Source: VYFG01 sp965248685
GTDB lineage: Bacteria > Pseudomonadota > Gammaproteobacteria > Arenicellales > Poriferihabitantaceae
Length of the DNA stretch: 64,000 nt
Reading direction: 5' to 3'
Assembly: GCA_965248685.1 (NCBI GenBank)
Contig: CBDFKC010000003.1
Location: forward strand, 1,612,001 to 1,676,000
The notes under the pieces: generated by a model
The model's database searches: none
Seen by the model: only the letters and a program-made list of their open reading frames with translations
Told to the model about the DNA's origin: nothing
Translations under genes and position numbers: made by a program
Part shown: positions 33,978 through 42,259 of the stretch, in pieces
How the letters are laid out: the number at the start of each line of letters is the position of its first letter
Position numbering within the stretch: the first letter of the stretch is position 1

Positions 33978-34408
33978 GGCCAGTATCTCGCGGTCGCATG
34001 GATGCGAAAGAGCGAGGCGGAGTTTCAATAAAGATCTACAGTAACACTAGTCCACAAACCAACCAGACCAGGGCCAGTATCTCGCGGTCGCATGGATGCG
34101 AAAGAGCGAGGCGGAGTTTCAATAAAGATCTACAGTAACACTAGTCCACAAACCAACCAGACCAGGGCCAGTATCTCGCGGTCGCATGGATGCGAAAGAG
34201 CGAGGCGGAGTTTCAATAAAGATCTACAGTAACACTAGTCCACAAACCAACCAGACCAGGGCCAGTATCTCGCGGTCGCATGGATGCGAAAGAGCGAGGC
34301 GGAGTTTCAATAAAGATCTACAGTAACACTAGTCCACAAACCAACCAGACCAGGGCCAGTATTTCGCGGTCGCATGGATGCGAAAGAGCGAGGCGGAGTT
34401 TCAATAAA
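33978..34408 (+). repeat. 94-bp tandem REP-like repeats, 4.6 copies
   Basis: Units start at 33978, 34072, 34166, 34260 and 34354, each exactly 94 bp. The last stops at 34408 after 55 bp and has one C-to-T change. Copies 1-4 appear identical. Each unit contains a nested hairpin at unit positions 10-39. The outer stem is CTCGC/GCGAG. The inner stem is TCGCA/TGCGA around TGGA. This is the two-stem form of REP elements. The array lies between the amt terminator and a REP-associated transposase gene, which is its probable maker. Confidence 0.92.
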
Positions 34409-34418
34409 AACGTGTAAA

Positions 34419-34431
34419 GGTGCCGGAGGGA
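34419..34431 (+). repeat. Left 13-bp inverted repeat flanking the RAYT gene
   Basis: GGTGCCGGAGGGA here is inverted relative to TCCCTCCGGCACC at 35226-35238. The two flank the transposase gene at 7 nt from its stop and 100 nt from its start. They may be recognition or boundary sequences of the element. Confidence 0.7.
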
Positions 34432-34438
34432 ATAAAAA

Positions 34439-35125
34439 TTAGGCAGTTCCTTTCTTAGGTCGCCCTCTATTTCTTTGGCCTGGTTTGATTCCATATTTTA
34501 CTTCAATCAGTTTGCAGAAATACTGATCTCCTACCGGTTGGCAGTAATGAGTTGAATGCCGAATAAATTCGTCTTCTTCATTGTTGGTGTCTAGACATAA
34601 AGAACGGTAGTTTTTACATTGCGTTTCCCTGGTTGATCCAAGATCTAAGTACTCATCATGAAGTATTAACCAACTTGGATCACCAAATCCGTTTACCCCA
34701 AAACTTGACCATTTATATTCTTCAGGGCGATCTACCATCCCAGCTCGAATCGGATTCATCTCCACATATCGATAACAAGATAGCAAATATGACGAAGAAT
34801 CGATCAAACTGGATTTGTGTCGGCCCTCCCACAACGTACCAGTTCGAGAGTACATTCGATTAAAATGATAGGCATAACGGCTACCAACAACCTGCATCAA
34901 AGTAGATATACTATTCTTTCTGTTAGAACTAATAATAAAGTGAATATGGTTAGTCATCAAACAATAAGCATGAACATTGACACGATAGTGCCGGCTACAC
35001 TTTTGCCATAATTCTAGATAGTGGATATAGTCATCAACACAGACAAAACATGGCTCCCTGTTATTGCCTCTTTGAAAAATGTGATACGGCATTCCTTCAA
35101 TATACTCGCGCGGCCTCCTTGGCAT
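34439..35125 (-). CDS. REP-associated tyrosine transposase (RAYT, Y1/HUH family)
   Basis: A 228-aa single-domain Y1 transposase. The HUH motif is His60-x-His62 (LMTNHIHFIIS). The probable nucleophile is Tyr84 in SRYAYHFN. The family blocks GTLWEGRHKSS, YRYVEMNPIRAGMV and YKWSSF are all present, and the C-terminus ends in the basic GRPKK. RAYTs nick single-stranded REP hairpins and are usually immobile single-copy genes that spread REPs. Adjacent 94-bp hairpin repeats and flanking 13-bp inverted repeats support this. The frame is intact, so it may be active. Confidence 0.93.
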   Translation of the reverse strand: MPRRPREYIEGMPYHIFQRGNNREPCFVCVDDYIHYLELWQKCSRHYRVNVHAYCLMTNHIHFIISSNRKNSISTLMQVVGSRYAYHFNRMYSRTGTLWEGRHKSSLIDSSSYLLSCYRYVEMNPIRAGMVDRPEEYKWSSFGVNGFGDPSWLILHDEYLDLGSTRETQCKNYRSLCLDTNNEEDEFIRHSTHYCQPVGDQYFCKLIEVKYGIKPGQRNRGRPKKGTA

Positions 35126-35225
35126 GATGTTCTCCGTTGATAAATTTAAGTTATTCGATTCATCAGCTTCCTGCTGATTTAATTATTCTAACAAATCACA
35201 GCAACAATAACTGCTTAAACTTTAA

Positions 35226-35286
35226 TCCCTCCGGCACCTATATTTTTGGCACCTATATTTTCCTATATTTTCGGCACCTATATTTT
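35226..35286 (-). repeat. Right inverted repeat and triplicated GGCACCTATATTTT motif
   Basis: TCCCTCCGGCACC (35226-35238) mirrors the left copy at 34419. Its GGCACC end is the first of three GGCACCTATATTTT copies beginning at 35233, 35248 and 35273, with a partial CTATATTTTC between the last two. The stretch lies in the RAYT upstream region and looks like slippage or repeated end-processing. Confidence 0.7.
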
Positions 35287-35462
35287 AATTGCAGTATTTT
35301 ATGTATTTTTCTTTTCCATCAATTTGTTAATGTCATCGCCAAACCAGCAGAAAATATGCCTAACAAAAGTGAAGTGTGTCATGTTCCAGTAAGCAATCAA
35401 TAAACACTATACAACCGACACTTTACCTAAAAGCAAACTATAATTTCACTCTTTCCCCCAGT

Positions 35463-36659
35463 ATGCAATCTCAAGTGATTCCACCTGATTCCTTAATACA
35501 ACTAAACGCGTATCGCCTATCTCGGGTCCAGCAGCAGCTTGTCCAAAATGACATGGCAGGAATCATACTATTTGATCCAATAAATATTCGATACGCCACT
35601 GGTTCGAGCAATATGCAGGTTTGGACATTACACAATCCATCGCGCTATGCATTTATCGGGGCAGAAGGTCCGGTTATTTTATTTGATTTCCATGGTGCTC
35701 GGCATTTAGTTGAGGATCTTGAGACGCTGACTGAGTTTCGTAATGCAACCTGCTGGTTTTACTTCTGCAATGGACCTCGGGTCGAGGAAATGGCCCAGCG
35801 CTGGGCTGAAGAAATTTCTGACATTATTAAACAGTGTGGCGGTGGCAATACTCGGCTTGCCGCGGACCGGATTGATCCAGCCGGGGTCAGTGCGCTGGAT
35901 CGGCTCGGTATCAGTACCCACGAAGGTCAGAATCTGATGGAGCAGGCTCGTTTGATCAAGTCGCCAACCGAGATTGAAGTTATTCGAGAGTCGGTTCGAG
36001 TGTGTCAATTAGGGATGGATACTATGCGTAATGCGTTGGTGCCGGGAATAACGGAAAATCAATTATGGTCACACTTGCATCAGCAGAATATCGCTAATGG
36101 TGGAGAATGGATTGAAACCCGATTATTAAGCTCAGGGCCGCGGACCAACCCATGGTTTAAGGAATGCAGCGACCGCGTGATAGAGCAGGGTGATTTGGTT
36201 AGTTTTGATACCGATTTGATTGGGCCGAACGGCTATTGCGCGGATATTTCCCGTTCCTGGGTATGCGGCGAGGTGAAACCCAGCGACGAACAAAGGCGGC
36301 TGTATGCATATGCGTTCAACACTATAGAAAAATATACCGAACGGCTCAAACCTGGCATGACGTTTAAAGAGTTTTCTGACGCCGGAGGTCCGCTACCGGC
36401 CAGCATGTCGGCAAATCGATACCCCTGTATGTTGCACGGAATTGGCTTATGCGATGAATATCCGTTTGTCGCCTATCCAGAGGACTTCGAATACACCGGA
36501 TTCGATGGAATATTCGAAGTCGGCATGTCGGTTTGCGTTGAAGCATATGGCGGAGAGGTCGGCGGATCTGAAGGCGTGAAACTGGAAGAGCAGCTGTTGA
36601 TTACCGAAGAAGGCGTGGAGCGCCTGTCTTCTTATCCATACGAAATGGACTTTCTCTGA
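35463..36659 (+). CDS. dddP: DMSP lyase, DddP family
   Basis: Cleaves dimethylsulfoniopropionate to dimethyl sulfide and acrylate in the cytoplasm. This 398-aa protein has the M24 metallopeptidase fold and the DddP-specific stretches LFDPINIRYATGS and GGEWIETRLLSSGPRTNPWF. The metal ligands Asp249, Asp251, Asp261, His325, Glu360 and Glu376 and the catalytic Asp331 (GIGLCDEYPFVAYP) match Roseobacter DddP in type and in almost all spacings. The ATG at 35463 gives an N-terminus somewhat shorter than the roughly 446-aa characterised enzymes; a TTG-type extension upstream is not conserved-looking. It is first in a plus-strand run leading to the desulfinase gene. Confidence 0.88.
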   Translation: MQSQVIPPDSLIQLNAYRLSRVQQQLVQNDMAGIILFDPINIRYATGSSNMQVWTLHNPSRYAFIGAEGPVILFDFHGARHLVEDLETLTEFRNATCWFYFCNGPRVEEMAQRWAEEISDIIKQCGGGNTRLAADRIDPAGVSALDRLGISTHEGQNLMEQARLIKSPTEIEVIRESVRVCQLGMDTMRNALVPGITENQLWSHLHQQNIANGGEWIETRLLSSGPRTNPWFKECSDRVIEQGDLVSFDTDLIGPNGYCADISRSWVCGEVKPSDEQRRLYAYAFNTIEKYTERLKPGMTFKEFSDAGGPLPASMSANRYPCMLHGIGLCDEYPFVAYPEDFEYTGFDGIFEVGMSVCVEAYGGEVGGSEGVKLEEQLLITEEGVERLSSYPYEMDFL

Positions 36660-36715
36660 TAATCTTTATTGATAAATAGTTGACTGATTCTCAATCCAAT
36701 ATAATCGGCCTGACT

Positions 36716-37534
36716 ATGCAAAACATTGATACCTTAGACAATCCATCCGAACCTTCAGCTGAATCCGTTGACGCGATGAATCAGTATAGTGGCCTTGTTA
36801 TAACCTTTAATGAGGAAAAAAATATCGAGGCCTGTCTGACCAGTCTATTCCTGGTATGCGATGACGTTGTGGTAGTGGATTCCAACAGCGAAGATAAAAC
36901 CGCACAGATCGCGATGGATATGGGGGCAACGGTATTGCGTCAAAGGTTTCTCGGGGACGGTCCCCAACGCAGCTTTGGCGTTCCTCATTGCAAGCATCAG
37001 TGGATCATCAATCTCGACGCTGACGAGCGGGTTGATCCGGACCTGGTTGACGAGCTAACTGGCCTTGATCTTGCCGACAAATCCGTTGAGGCATATGAGT
37101 GTCGACGGAAAAACCATTTCAATGGAACTTGGGTCAAGGTTGCGGGGCAGTATCCAGATTATATCTGTCGAATTTTCAATAAAACCAAAACCGACTTTTC
37201 GCAAACCCGTATTCATTCTAGAATCGAAACCAAAAAACTCTCCAGGATTTCCGGACATATACTGCATTTTTCGTTCGATAATCTGAGCGATATGATTGGT
37301 CGGATGAATCTTTACTCGGACTGGCAAAGCGAGTTGCTATGGGAGCAAAAGCGGAATATTTCAAGTCTGGTGCCATTTTTTCATGGGTTGCATACATTTA
37401 TAAAATTTTATTTTATAAAACTCGGTTTTATAGCCGGACACAATGGCTTGAATATCTCCATACTGAATGCGCTGGGGTCATATTTCAAATACGCTAAAAT
37501 AATCGAAAAAGATTCCACCAAGGTCGATGTCTGA
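36716..37534 (+). CDS. Family 2 glycosyltransferase (lipopolysaccharide-core type)
   Basis: Cytoplasmic or membrane-associated glycosyltransferase of about 272 residues. GLVITFNEEKNIEACLTSL, VVVDSNSEDKT and INLDADERVD form the GT2 nucleotide-sugar and metal site, in the WaaE/KdtX-like subgroup that adds a sugar to LPS core. A hydrophobic C-terminal segment around FYFIKLGFIAGHNGL suggests membrane contact. The ATG at 36716 is chosen; another lies 60 nt downstream. It overlaps the next gene by 8 nt. Confidence 0.85.
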   Translation: MQNIDTLDNPSEPSAESVDAMNQYSGLVITFNEEKNIEACLTSLFLVCDDVVVVDSNSEDKTAQIAMDMGATVLRQRFLGDGPQRSFGVPHCKHQWIINLDADERVDPDLVDELTGLDLADKSVEAYECRRKNHFNGTWVKVAGQYPDYICRIFNKTKTDFSQTRIHSRIETKKLSRISGHILHFSFDNLSDMIGRMNLYSDWQSELLWEQKRNISSLVPFFHGLHTFIKFYFIKLGFIAGHNGLNISILNALGSYFKYAKIIEKDSTKVDV

Positions 37535-37952
37535 TCGCTACCATTTCCGACAGGATTATATCGAGGGTTGGTATCAGATGGATTCTGATCTTTTGCTGGG
37601 CTCGACCGCTGCTGAATTTTATTTTGATGATCCGCACGAACCGGAACCGGTAACCAAATCCATGCTCGCGGATTATATGGGGCGATGGGATAAACGTACC
37701 CGGGCCCTGGGGTCCAGCAATCAATGGGTTTTGACCCATGAAGTGAGGCAGGATAAAAATGCAATCCTGACTGATTGGGAATGGTGGGAGCTAATTGGAA
37801 GCCCGTTGTTCGGTGCGGCGATTGTTTGTACCAGCGACAATGGCGTATTATTTGAGCGCATTACTTACTTTGACCGAAATTTGAGATCAAACCATAAAAC
37901 CTCCATTAGTGATCGGCAACCTGCGGTTCCAGATCGGGAGGAGCATGGCTGA
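37527..37952 (+). CDS. NTF2-like / SnoaL-like small protein
   Basis: A 141-aa soluble protein whose pattern (YIEGWYQMDSDLLLGSTAAEFYFDDP at the start, then WWELIGSPLFGAAIVCTSDNGVLFERITYFD) matches the cone-shaped NTF2/SnoaL fold. These proteins act as isomerases, hydrolases or ligand binders. It overlaps both neighbours by 8 nt, so it is co-translated with the glycosyltransferase and the desaturase. The substrate is unknown. Confidence 0.65.
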   Translation: MSDRYHFRQDYIEGWYQMDSDLLLGSTAAEFYFDDPHEPEPVTKSMLADYMGRWDKRTRALGSSNQWVLTHEVRQDKNAILTDWEWWELIGSPLFGAAIVCTSDNGVLFERITYFDRNLRSNHKTSISDRQPAVPDREEHG

Positions 37953-38907
37953 TTCATCGGCAGAATGGTTTCGTTGTGATATTGATCGCTCGACCCTGAA
38001 GCGATTATCCCGCCGAACAAACTTGCATGGTCTGCTATACCTGGTTTTCTTTCTGCTATGCGTTAGTCTGACCGGTTGGCTTGCAATGGTCTCGATTGGA
38101 ACCTGGTGGTGCATCCTTACATTTCCGCTGTATGGAAGCATTTGGATTTTTGCCACCAGTATTGTTCATGAAACCTGCCATGGCACCACTTTTCGTAATA
38201 AATTTCTGAATGAATCGGTGCTTTTTATTTTCGGGCTGTTGGTGCAGCAGTCGCCCTGTGTACTACGCTACACCCATGCGAAACATCATTCGGAAACCGC
38301 AATAAATGGCGTTGATCCAGAGATCGTCTTGTCCAACCCGCTGACCTGGTCGGGTTTGATATTCAAGCAAATTCTCGACCTGAATAGTATTTGGTATTAT
38401 TTTAAAACAATTGTACTGATGAGCTTTAAGCGGTCAGATAAACACATCAGAAATTGTTTACCGCACACGGCCATGGGAAGGGCAGTTGCTGAATCCAGAG
38501 TCTACTTGTTGGTGTATTTATCGATTATCGCCTGGGCCATTTTGAATCAGTCCTGGTTGCCCATAGTTATGTTGCTGTTACCTAGAGTTTTTGGCGGGCC
38601 AATGCATGGTGTTATTCTTTCAACCCAGCATATTGGCCTGGTCCAGGATAAGAAAGATCACAGATTAACAACCCGCACAATGGTGGTGAACCCATTTCTT
38701 AGATTGCTGTACTGGAATATGAACTACCATATCGAACACCATATGTTTTCCGGAATTCCGTTTCACGCGCTGCCAGAATTACATCGAATGATAAGGGGCC
38801 AATGTCCGACCCCAACCAAGGGCGTTTTCGGTGCTCTCGGTGAAATTATTGAAACGATTCGAACCCAGCAATTTGAGCCAGGTTACACCAGGTCAAATCA
38901 ATATTAA
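37945..38907 (+). CDS. Membrane fatty acid desaturase family protein
   Basis: Membrane di-iron enzyme (320 aa) with the three histidine boxes HETCHG (75-80), HAKHH (111-115) and HIEHH (near 264). Hydrophobic pairs lie at about 28-70 and 165-215. The family desaturates or hydroxylates acyl chains or carotenoids. The ATG at 37945 follows GGAGG, while a longer frame has no ribosome site. It is part of the overlapping three-gene set with the glycosyltransferase and NTF2-like protein, so a lipid or envelope substrate is likely. Confidence 0.87.
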   Translation: MADSSAEWFRCDIDRSTLKRLSRRTNLHGLLYLVFFLLCVSLTGWLAMVSIGTWWCILTFPLYGSIWIFATSIVHETCHGTTFRNKFLNESVLFIFGLLVQQSPCVLRYTHAKHHSETAINGVDPEIVLSNPLTWSGLIFKQILDLNSIWYYFKTIVLMSFKRSDKHIRNCLPHTAMGRAVAESRVYLLVYLSIIAWAILNQSWLPIVMLLLPRVFGGPMHGVILSTQHIGLVQDKKDHRLTTRTMVVNPFLRLLYWNMNYHIEHHMFSGIPFHALPELHRMIRGQCPTPTKGVFGALGEIIETIRTQQFEPGYTRSNQY

Positions 38908-38947
38908 ATCTGGCGCCGGCCGGTTGCCACTACACTAGCAAGGTAGT

Positions 38948-40132
38948 ATGACTCAACTTAATGATGATCAACTAGAACTTCAATTCGTCGCCAGGCAACT
39001 CGCCGAGTCGGAAATCGCACCCCGGGCAGCGGAGGTCGATCGCAGCGAAGAATATCCCTGGAAAAACGTTGAGTTACTTACCCAGGCAGGATTGATGGGT
39101 ATGACCATACCCACTGAATTCGGCGGCCGTGGAATAACTTATCTCGACGCCGTCGTCGTGATCGAGGAGATTGCTAAAGCTTGCGGCGTTTCCGGGCGAA
39201 TAGTGGTAGAAGCGAATATGGGTGCGATCGGTGCCATCATGAAATTTGGTTCACTGGCGCAAAAGAAACTCGCAGCTGAACTCGTGCTCAGTGGTGACAA
39301 ACCAGCAATTTGTATAACCGAGCCCAATGCGGGTAGCGCGGCCACGGAAATGTCCACAGTGGCAGAAAAGAAAGGCAAGCGCTATGTTATCAACGGAAAG
39401 AAACACTGGATCACGGGCGGCGGCGTTTCCCGGCTACATCTGATATTTGCCCGGGTAATGGAACACGGCGAGTTCCAGGGCATCGTCGGCTTTATTGCGG
39501 TAAGGGGGCAAGCCGAAGGCTTGAAGATTGGCGCTCGGGAGCCTGCAATGGGGCTGCGCGGCATCCCCGAAACCGAAATTATTTTTGAAGATCTCGAGAT
39601 CCCGGAAGAGATGGTATTGATTCCCCCGGAAGGCATCAAGCGCGGATTTGGTGGATTGATGAATGCCTACAATGCACAGCGGGTCGGAGCAGGAACCGTG
39701 GCATTAGGAATCGCCCAGGGGGCCTATGAACTGGCGTTGTCCCACGCTAGAAACCGGCAGCAGTTTGGTCGACCCATTGCCGAATTTCAGGGGCTGCAAT
39801 GGATGCTGGCGGACATGTCAATTGGATTAGCCGCCTCCCGTGCGCTGATTCATAATGCCGCGTCCGGAGCGGGTTCGGGATTCCCCGAGATGCGGGCAGC
39901 CGCCCAGGCCAAGATCCTGGCATCGGAAACGGCGATTAAAGTAACCAACGATGCATTGCAGATTTTCGGCTCTGCAGGTTACTCGCGTAACCTTCCTCTG
40001 GAACGGATGGCGCGGGACGCACGAATGTTCACCATTGGTGGCGGCACTGCACAAATTCTGCGGACCCAGGTTGCAGGGTCTATTCTTGGAATAAAAGTAC
40101 CTCAGACTCGGGATGGTTATAACCGACAGTAA
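38948..40132 (+). CDS. acd: 3-Sulfinopropionyl-CoA desulfinase (acyl-CoA dehydrogenase fold)
   Basis: A 394-aa flavoprotein of the acyl-CoA dehydrogenase superfamily. It closely follows, from recalled sequence, the Advenella desulfinase that splits 3-sulfinopropionyl-CoA to propionyl-CoA and sulfite. Shared blocks are YPWKNV near 36, ITEPNAGSAA, SRLHLIFARV, YNAQRVGAGTVALGIAQ and the C-terminal LPQTRDGY equivalent (VPQTRDGY). Both catalytic-glutamate positions of true dehydrogenases are absent: Gln244 replaces one and TIGGGTAQI replaces the other. Arg84 is present at the position linked to desulfinase activity. It sits 9 nt before an FAH-family gene. Confidence 0.82.
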   Translation: MTQLNDDQLELQFVARQLAESEIAPRAAEVDRSEEYPWKNVELLTQAGLMGMTIPTEFGGRGITYLDAVVVIEEIAKACGVSGRIVVEANMGAIGAIMKFGSLAQKKLAAELVLSGDKPAICITEPNAGSAATEMSTVAEKKGKRYVINGKKHWITGGGVSRLHLIFARVMEHGEFQGIVGFIAVRGQAEGLKIGAREPAMGLRGIPETEIIFEDLEIPEEMVLIPPEGIKRGFGGLMNAYNAQRVGAGTVALGIAQGAYELALSHARNRQQFGRPIAEFQGLQWMLADMSIGLAASRALIHNAASGAGSGFPEMRAAAQAKILASETAIKVTNDALQIFGSAGYSRNLPLERMARDARMFTIGGGTAQILRTQVAGSILGIKVPQTRDGYNRQ

Positions 40133-40141
40133 AATATCGAC

Positions 40142-41011
40142 ATGAAACTTGTTACCTTTGCCGAGTCGACCGGCTCTCCACAATTAGGCGCTGTAGTGGG
40201 AAATAAAATTGTTAATCTGCATCAACTGTCCGGTGGACAGCTGCCAGACAATATGCAGGATTTCCTCGGAGCAGGGGACTCCGCGATGGAGAGTGCGCGT
40301 ACTCTCCTGCCACACTGTTCGGACGAAACAGATATGAGCCAGCTAAGGTTATTGGCGCCGGTAACTCATCCGTCGAAGATAGTCGCGATTGGACTTAACT
40401 ATAGGGATCATGTGGAAGAAGCCGGACTGCCTTTTCCGTCTATCGCCACCATGTTTTGCAAATACCCGTCTTCAATTATTGGACCGGAGGATGAGATCCG
40501 TTGGAGCAATAAGGTTACCCAAAAAGTGGACTATGAGGCCGAACTGGCGATTGTTATTGGTAAGACAGCGCGCAATGTTTTGGAAGATGACGCCTATGAT
40601 TATATTGCCGGCTATACCAACTGCAACGATGTTAGTGCGCGAGATCTGCAACTGGAAACTGGCGATCAATGGTTGCGTGGTAAATGCCTCGATTCATTCT
40701 GCCCGCTGGGTCCGTTTCTGGTTACCCGTGACGAGATTGCTGACCCGCATAATTTATCTATCAAATGCCTGGTTAACGCTGAGGTTCGGCAAAATTCCAA
40801 TACCCGGGAACTGATTTATAAAATACCATTTCTGATCAATTATTTAACCGCAGCGTTTACCCTTAACCCGGGAGATGTCATTATTACTGGTACGCCACCT
40901 GGTGTCGGCGCGTTTCAGAAACCCCCGATCTGGCTCAAACAGGGAGATAGCGTTACGGTTGAAATCGAGGGATTGGGTCGATTGACCAACCGTTGTATGG
41001 AAACTGATTAA
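40142..41011 (+). CDS. Fumarylacetoacetate hydrolase family protein
   Basis: A 289-aa FAH-fold hydrolase or decarboxylase. The signature IVAIGLNYRDHVEEAG is followed by the metal-binding VDYEAELAIVIGK, NDVSARDLQ and the C-terminal GDVIITGTPPGVG. Members cleave C-C bonds in acylpyruvates or hydrate 2-oxo acids. It is 9 nt after the desulfinase and probably co-transcribed. The substrate is not evident, and no aromatic ring-cleavage dioxygenase is adjacent apart from a small cupin downstream. Confidence 0.88.
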   Translation: MKLVTFAESTGSPQLGAVVGNKIVNLHQLSGGQLPDNMQDFLGAGDSAMESARTLLPHCSDETDMSQLRLLAPVTHPSKIVAIGLNYRDHVEEAGLPFPSIATMFCKYPSSIIGPEDEIRWSNKVTQKVDYEAELAIVIGKTARNVLEDDAYDYIAGYTNCNDVSARDLQLETGDQWLRGKCLDSFCPLGPFLVTRDEIADPHNLSIKCLVNAEVRQNSNTRELIYKIPFLINYLTAAFTLNPGDVIITGTPPGVGAFQKPPIWLKQGDSVTVEIEGLGRLTNRCMETD

Positions 41012-41064
41012 GGGAAAGTATTTCGCCATAACTTATCTCAATTGTTCTTTTGCATGATAACTAC

Positions 41065-41757
41065 ATGACTATCAACACCGCTACAAAATACATTCTCTAT
41101 GGCGGCCGCTTTACCCGGACACTCATTACCGAAATGGTGATGGCGGAAGGTGGAATTGACTATGAGTTGCGTGAAATCGACATCATTAGACAGCAACACA
41201 AATCACCAGAGTTTCTCGCTATTAATCCCGCTGGCCTGGTGCCGGCGTTGATAACACCCGAGCAACAGATTCTGTACGAAACCCCAGCGATTAATTTATA
41301 CCTCGCCGAACGACATCAATTAACAACTATTGCACCAGCGGTCGGTGATCCTGATCGAGGTCCGTTTCTAAGTGGATTGTTCTATCTCACCGACGAGCTG
41401 GAACCCGCCATGAAGCGGTATTTCTATCCTCATCGCTATGCTCTCAGAAACGAGGATTTAGAGGAAATGAAGCAACGTGCAATGGTAGATGTGGCAGAAC
41501 GATTAAAAGTAGTAAACCAGCGCATGGAAGAGTTGGGCCCTTATGATCTCGGCAATCGATTTAGCCTGGTCGACCTAACCCTGGCATACTGGGTCGACGG
41601 TATCAATGCAGTAACCGATTTGTCTTCGTTGGCCGCTTTGCAGAAATGCATCAAGCTGGTGGTAAACCGACCCAGGCTTCAGAAAATATTTAACCAGGCT
41701 GCGCTGATGAGAGCTGATTATGCGGAATTACAAAAACACGGAAAAGGCGTTCAGTAA
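41065..41757 (+). CDS. Glutathione S-transferase family protein
   Basis: A 230-aa protein with an N-terminal thioredoxin-like glutathione-binding domain (KYILYGGRFTRTLITEMV, then NPAGLVPALI and the cis-Pro) and an all-helical C-terminal domain. The ATG at 41065 is preferred to a TTG 15 nt earlier. As neighbour of DddP and the desulfinase, a thiol-adduct role (for example with acrylate) is conceivable, but maleylpyruvate-isomerase-like or detoxification roles are equally possible. Confidence 0.85.
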   Translation: MTINTATKYILYGGRFTRTLITEMVMAEGGIDYELREIDIIRQQHKSPEFLAINPAGLVPALITPEQQILYETPAINLYLAERHQLTTIAPAVGDPDRGPFLSGLFYLTDELEPAMKRYFYPHRYALRNEDLEEMKQRAMVDVAERLKVVNQRMEELGPYDLGNRFSLVDLTLAYWVDGINAVTDLSSLAALQKCIKLVVNRPRLQKIFNQAALMRADYAELQKHGKGVQ

Positions 41758-41792
41758 TTCATCAACATTTATCTTTGTTAGACTATATTCCC

Positions 41793-42152
41793 ATGAGTAG
41801 CAACTCAGACCAATATGGCGACAAACGCCAGATAATACGAACCAGGAAGGCAACATTTGAAACCTATGACTTCGGTGGTCCGGTGCTCAAAGATGTCACT
41901 CAACTGGATCTTAGTTACAACCGAGAAACCGGAAAGGGGGTCTATATGGTTCGCTGGGAACCCGGAGCGGAAACCACAGCCCATAAACATTCCGGACGTG
42001 AAGAATATCTGATAATCGAAGGTGATCTGGTAGAACCTGATGGGACCGTACTAGGCCCTGGAGACTATGTTATTTACCATCCCGGTACCGAGCACAGTAG
42101 TCGAAGCGTGAGCGGCTGCCTGGCCATTGGTTTCGACTACGAGCCCGACTAA
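41793..42152 (+). CDS. ChrR-like small cupin
   Basis: A 119-aa single cupin. Motif 1 is PGAETTAHKHSGREEYLIIEG, with His ligands and Glu. Motif 2 is GPGDYVIYHPGTEHSS. The arrangement resembles the cupin of ChrR anti-sigma factors and small metal-binding cupins. It has no anti-sigma N-terminal domain. The ATG at 41793 is chosen over a TTG. It is the last gene of the plus-strand run that begins with dddP. The 107-nt gap to the convergent adhesin gene holds no clear terminator. Confidence 0.72.
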   Translation: MSSNSDQYGDKRQIIRTRKATFETYDFGGPVLKDVTQLDLSYNRETGKGVYMVRWEPGAETTAHKHSGREEYLIIEGDLVEPDGTVLGPGDYVIYHPGTEHSSRSVSGCLAIGFDYEPD

Positions 42153-42259
42153 CCGTTCCAGAGTATGCACGAAGAGCATCGCATGGCCTGGCTAGTTCCG
42201 ATCTTCAAATATTATTGCCCGATCTGCTGTTGCCGGTCACTGGAAAATAGACCAAATTG

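Noticed and set aside
33978..34408. The regular repeats as a CRISPR array
   Set aside because: The units are 94 bp and identical throughout with no variable spacers, and no cas genes are present.
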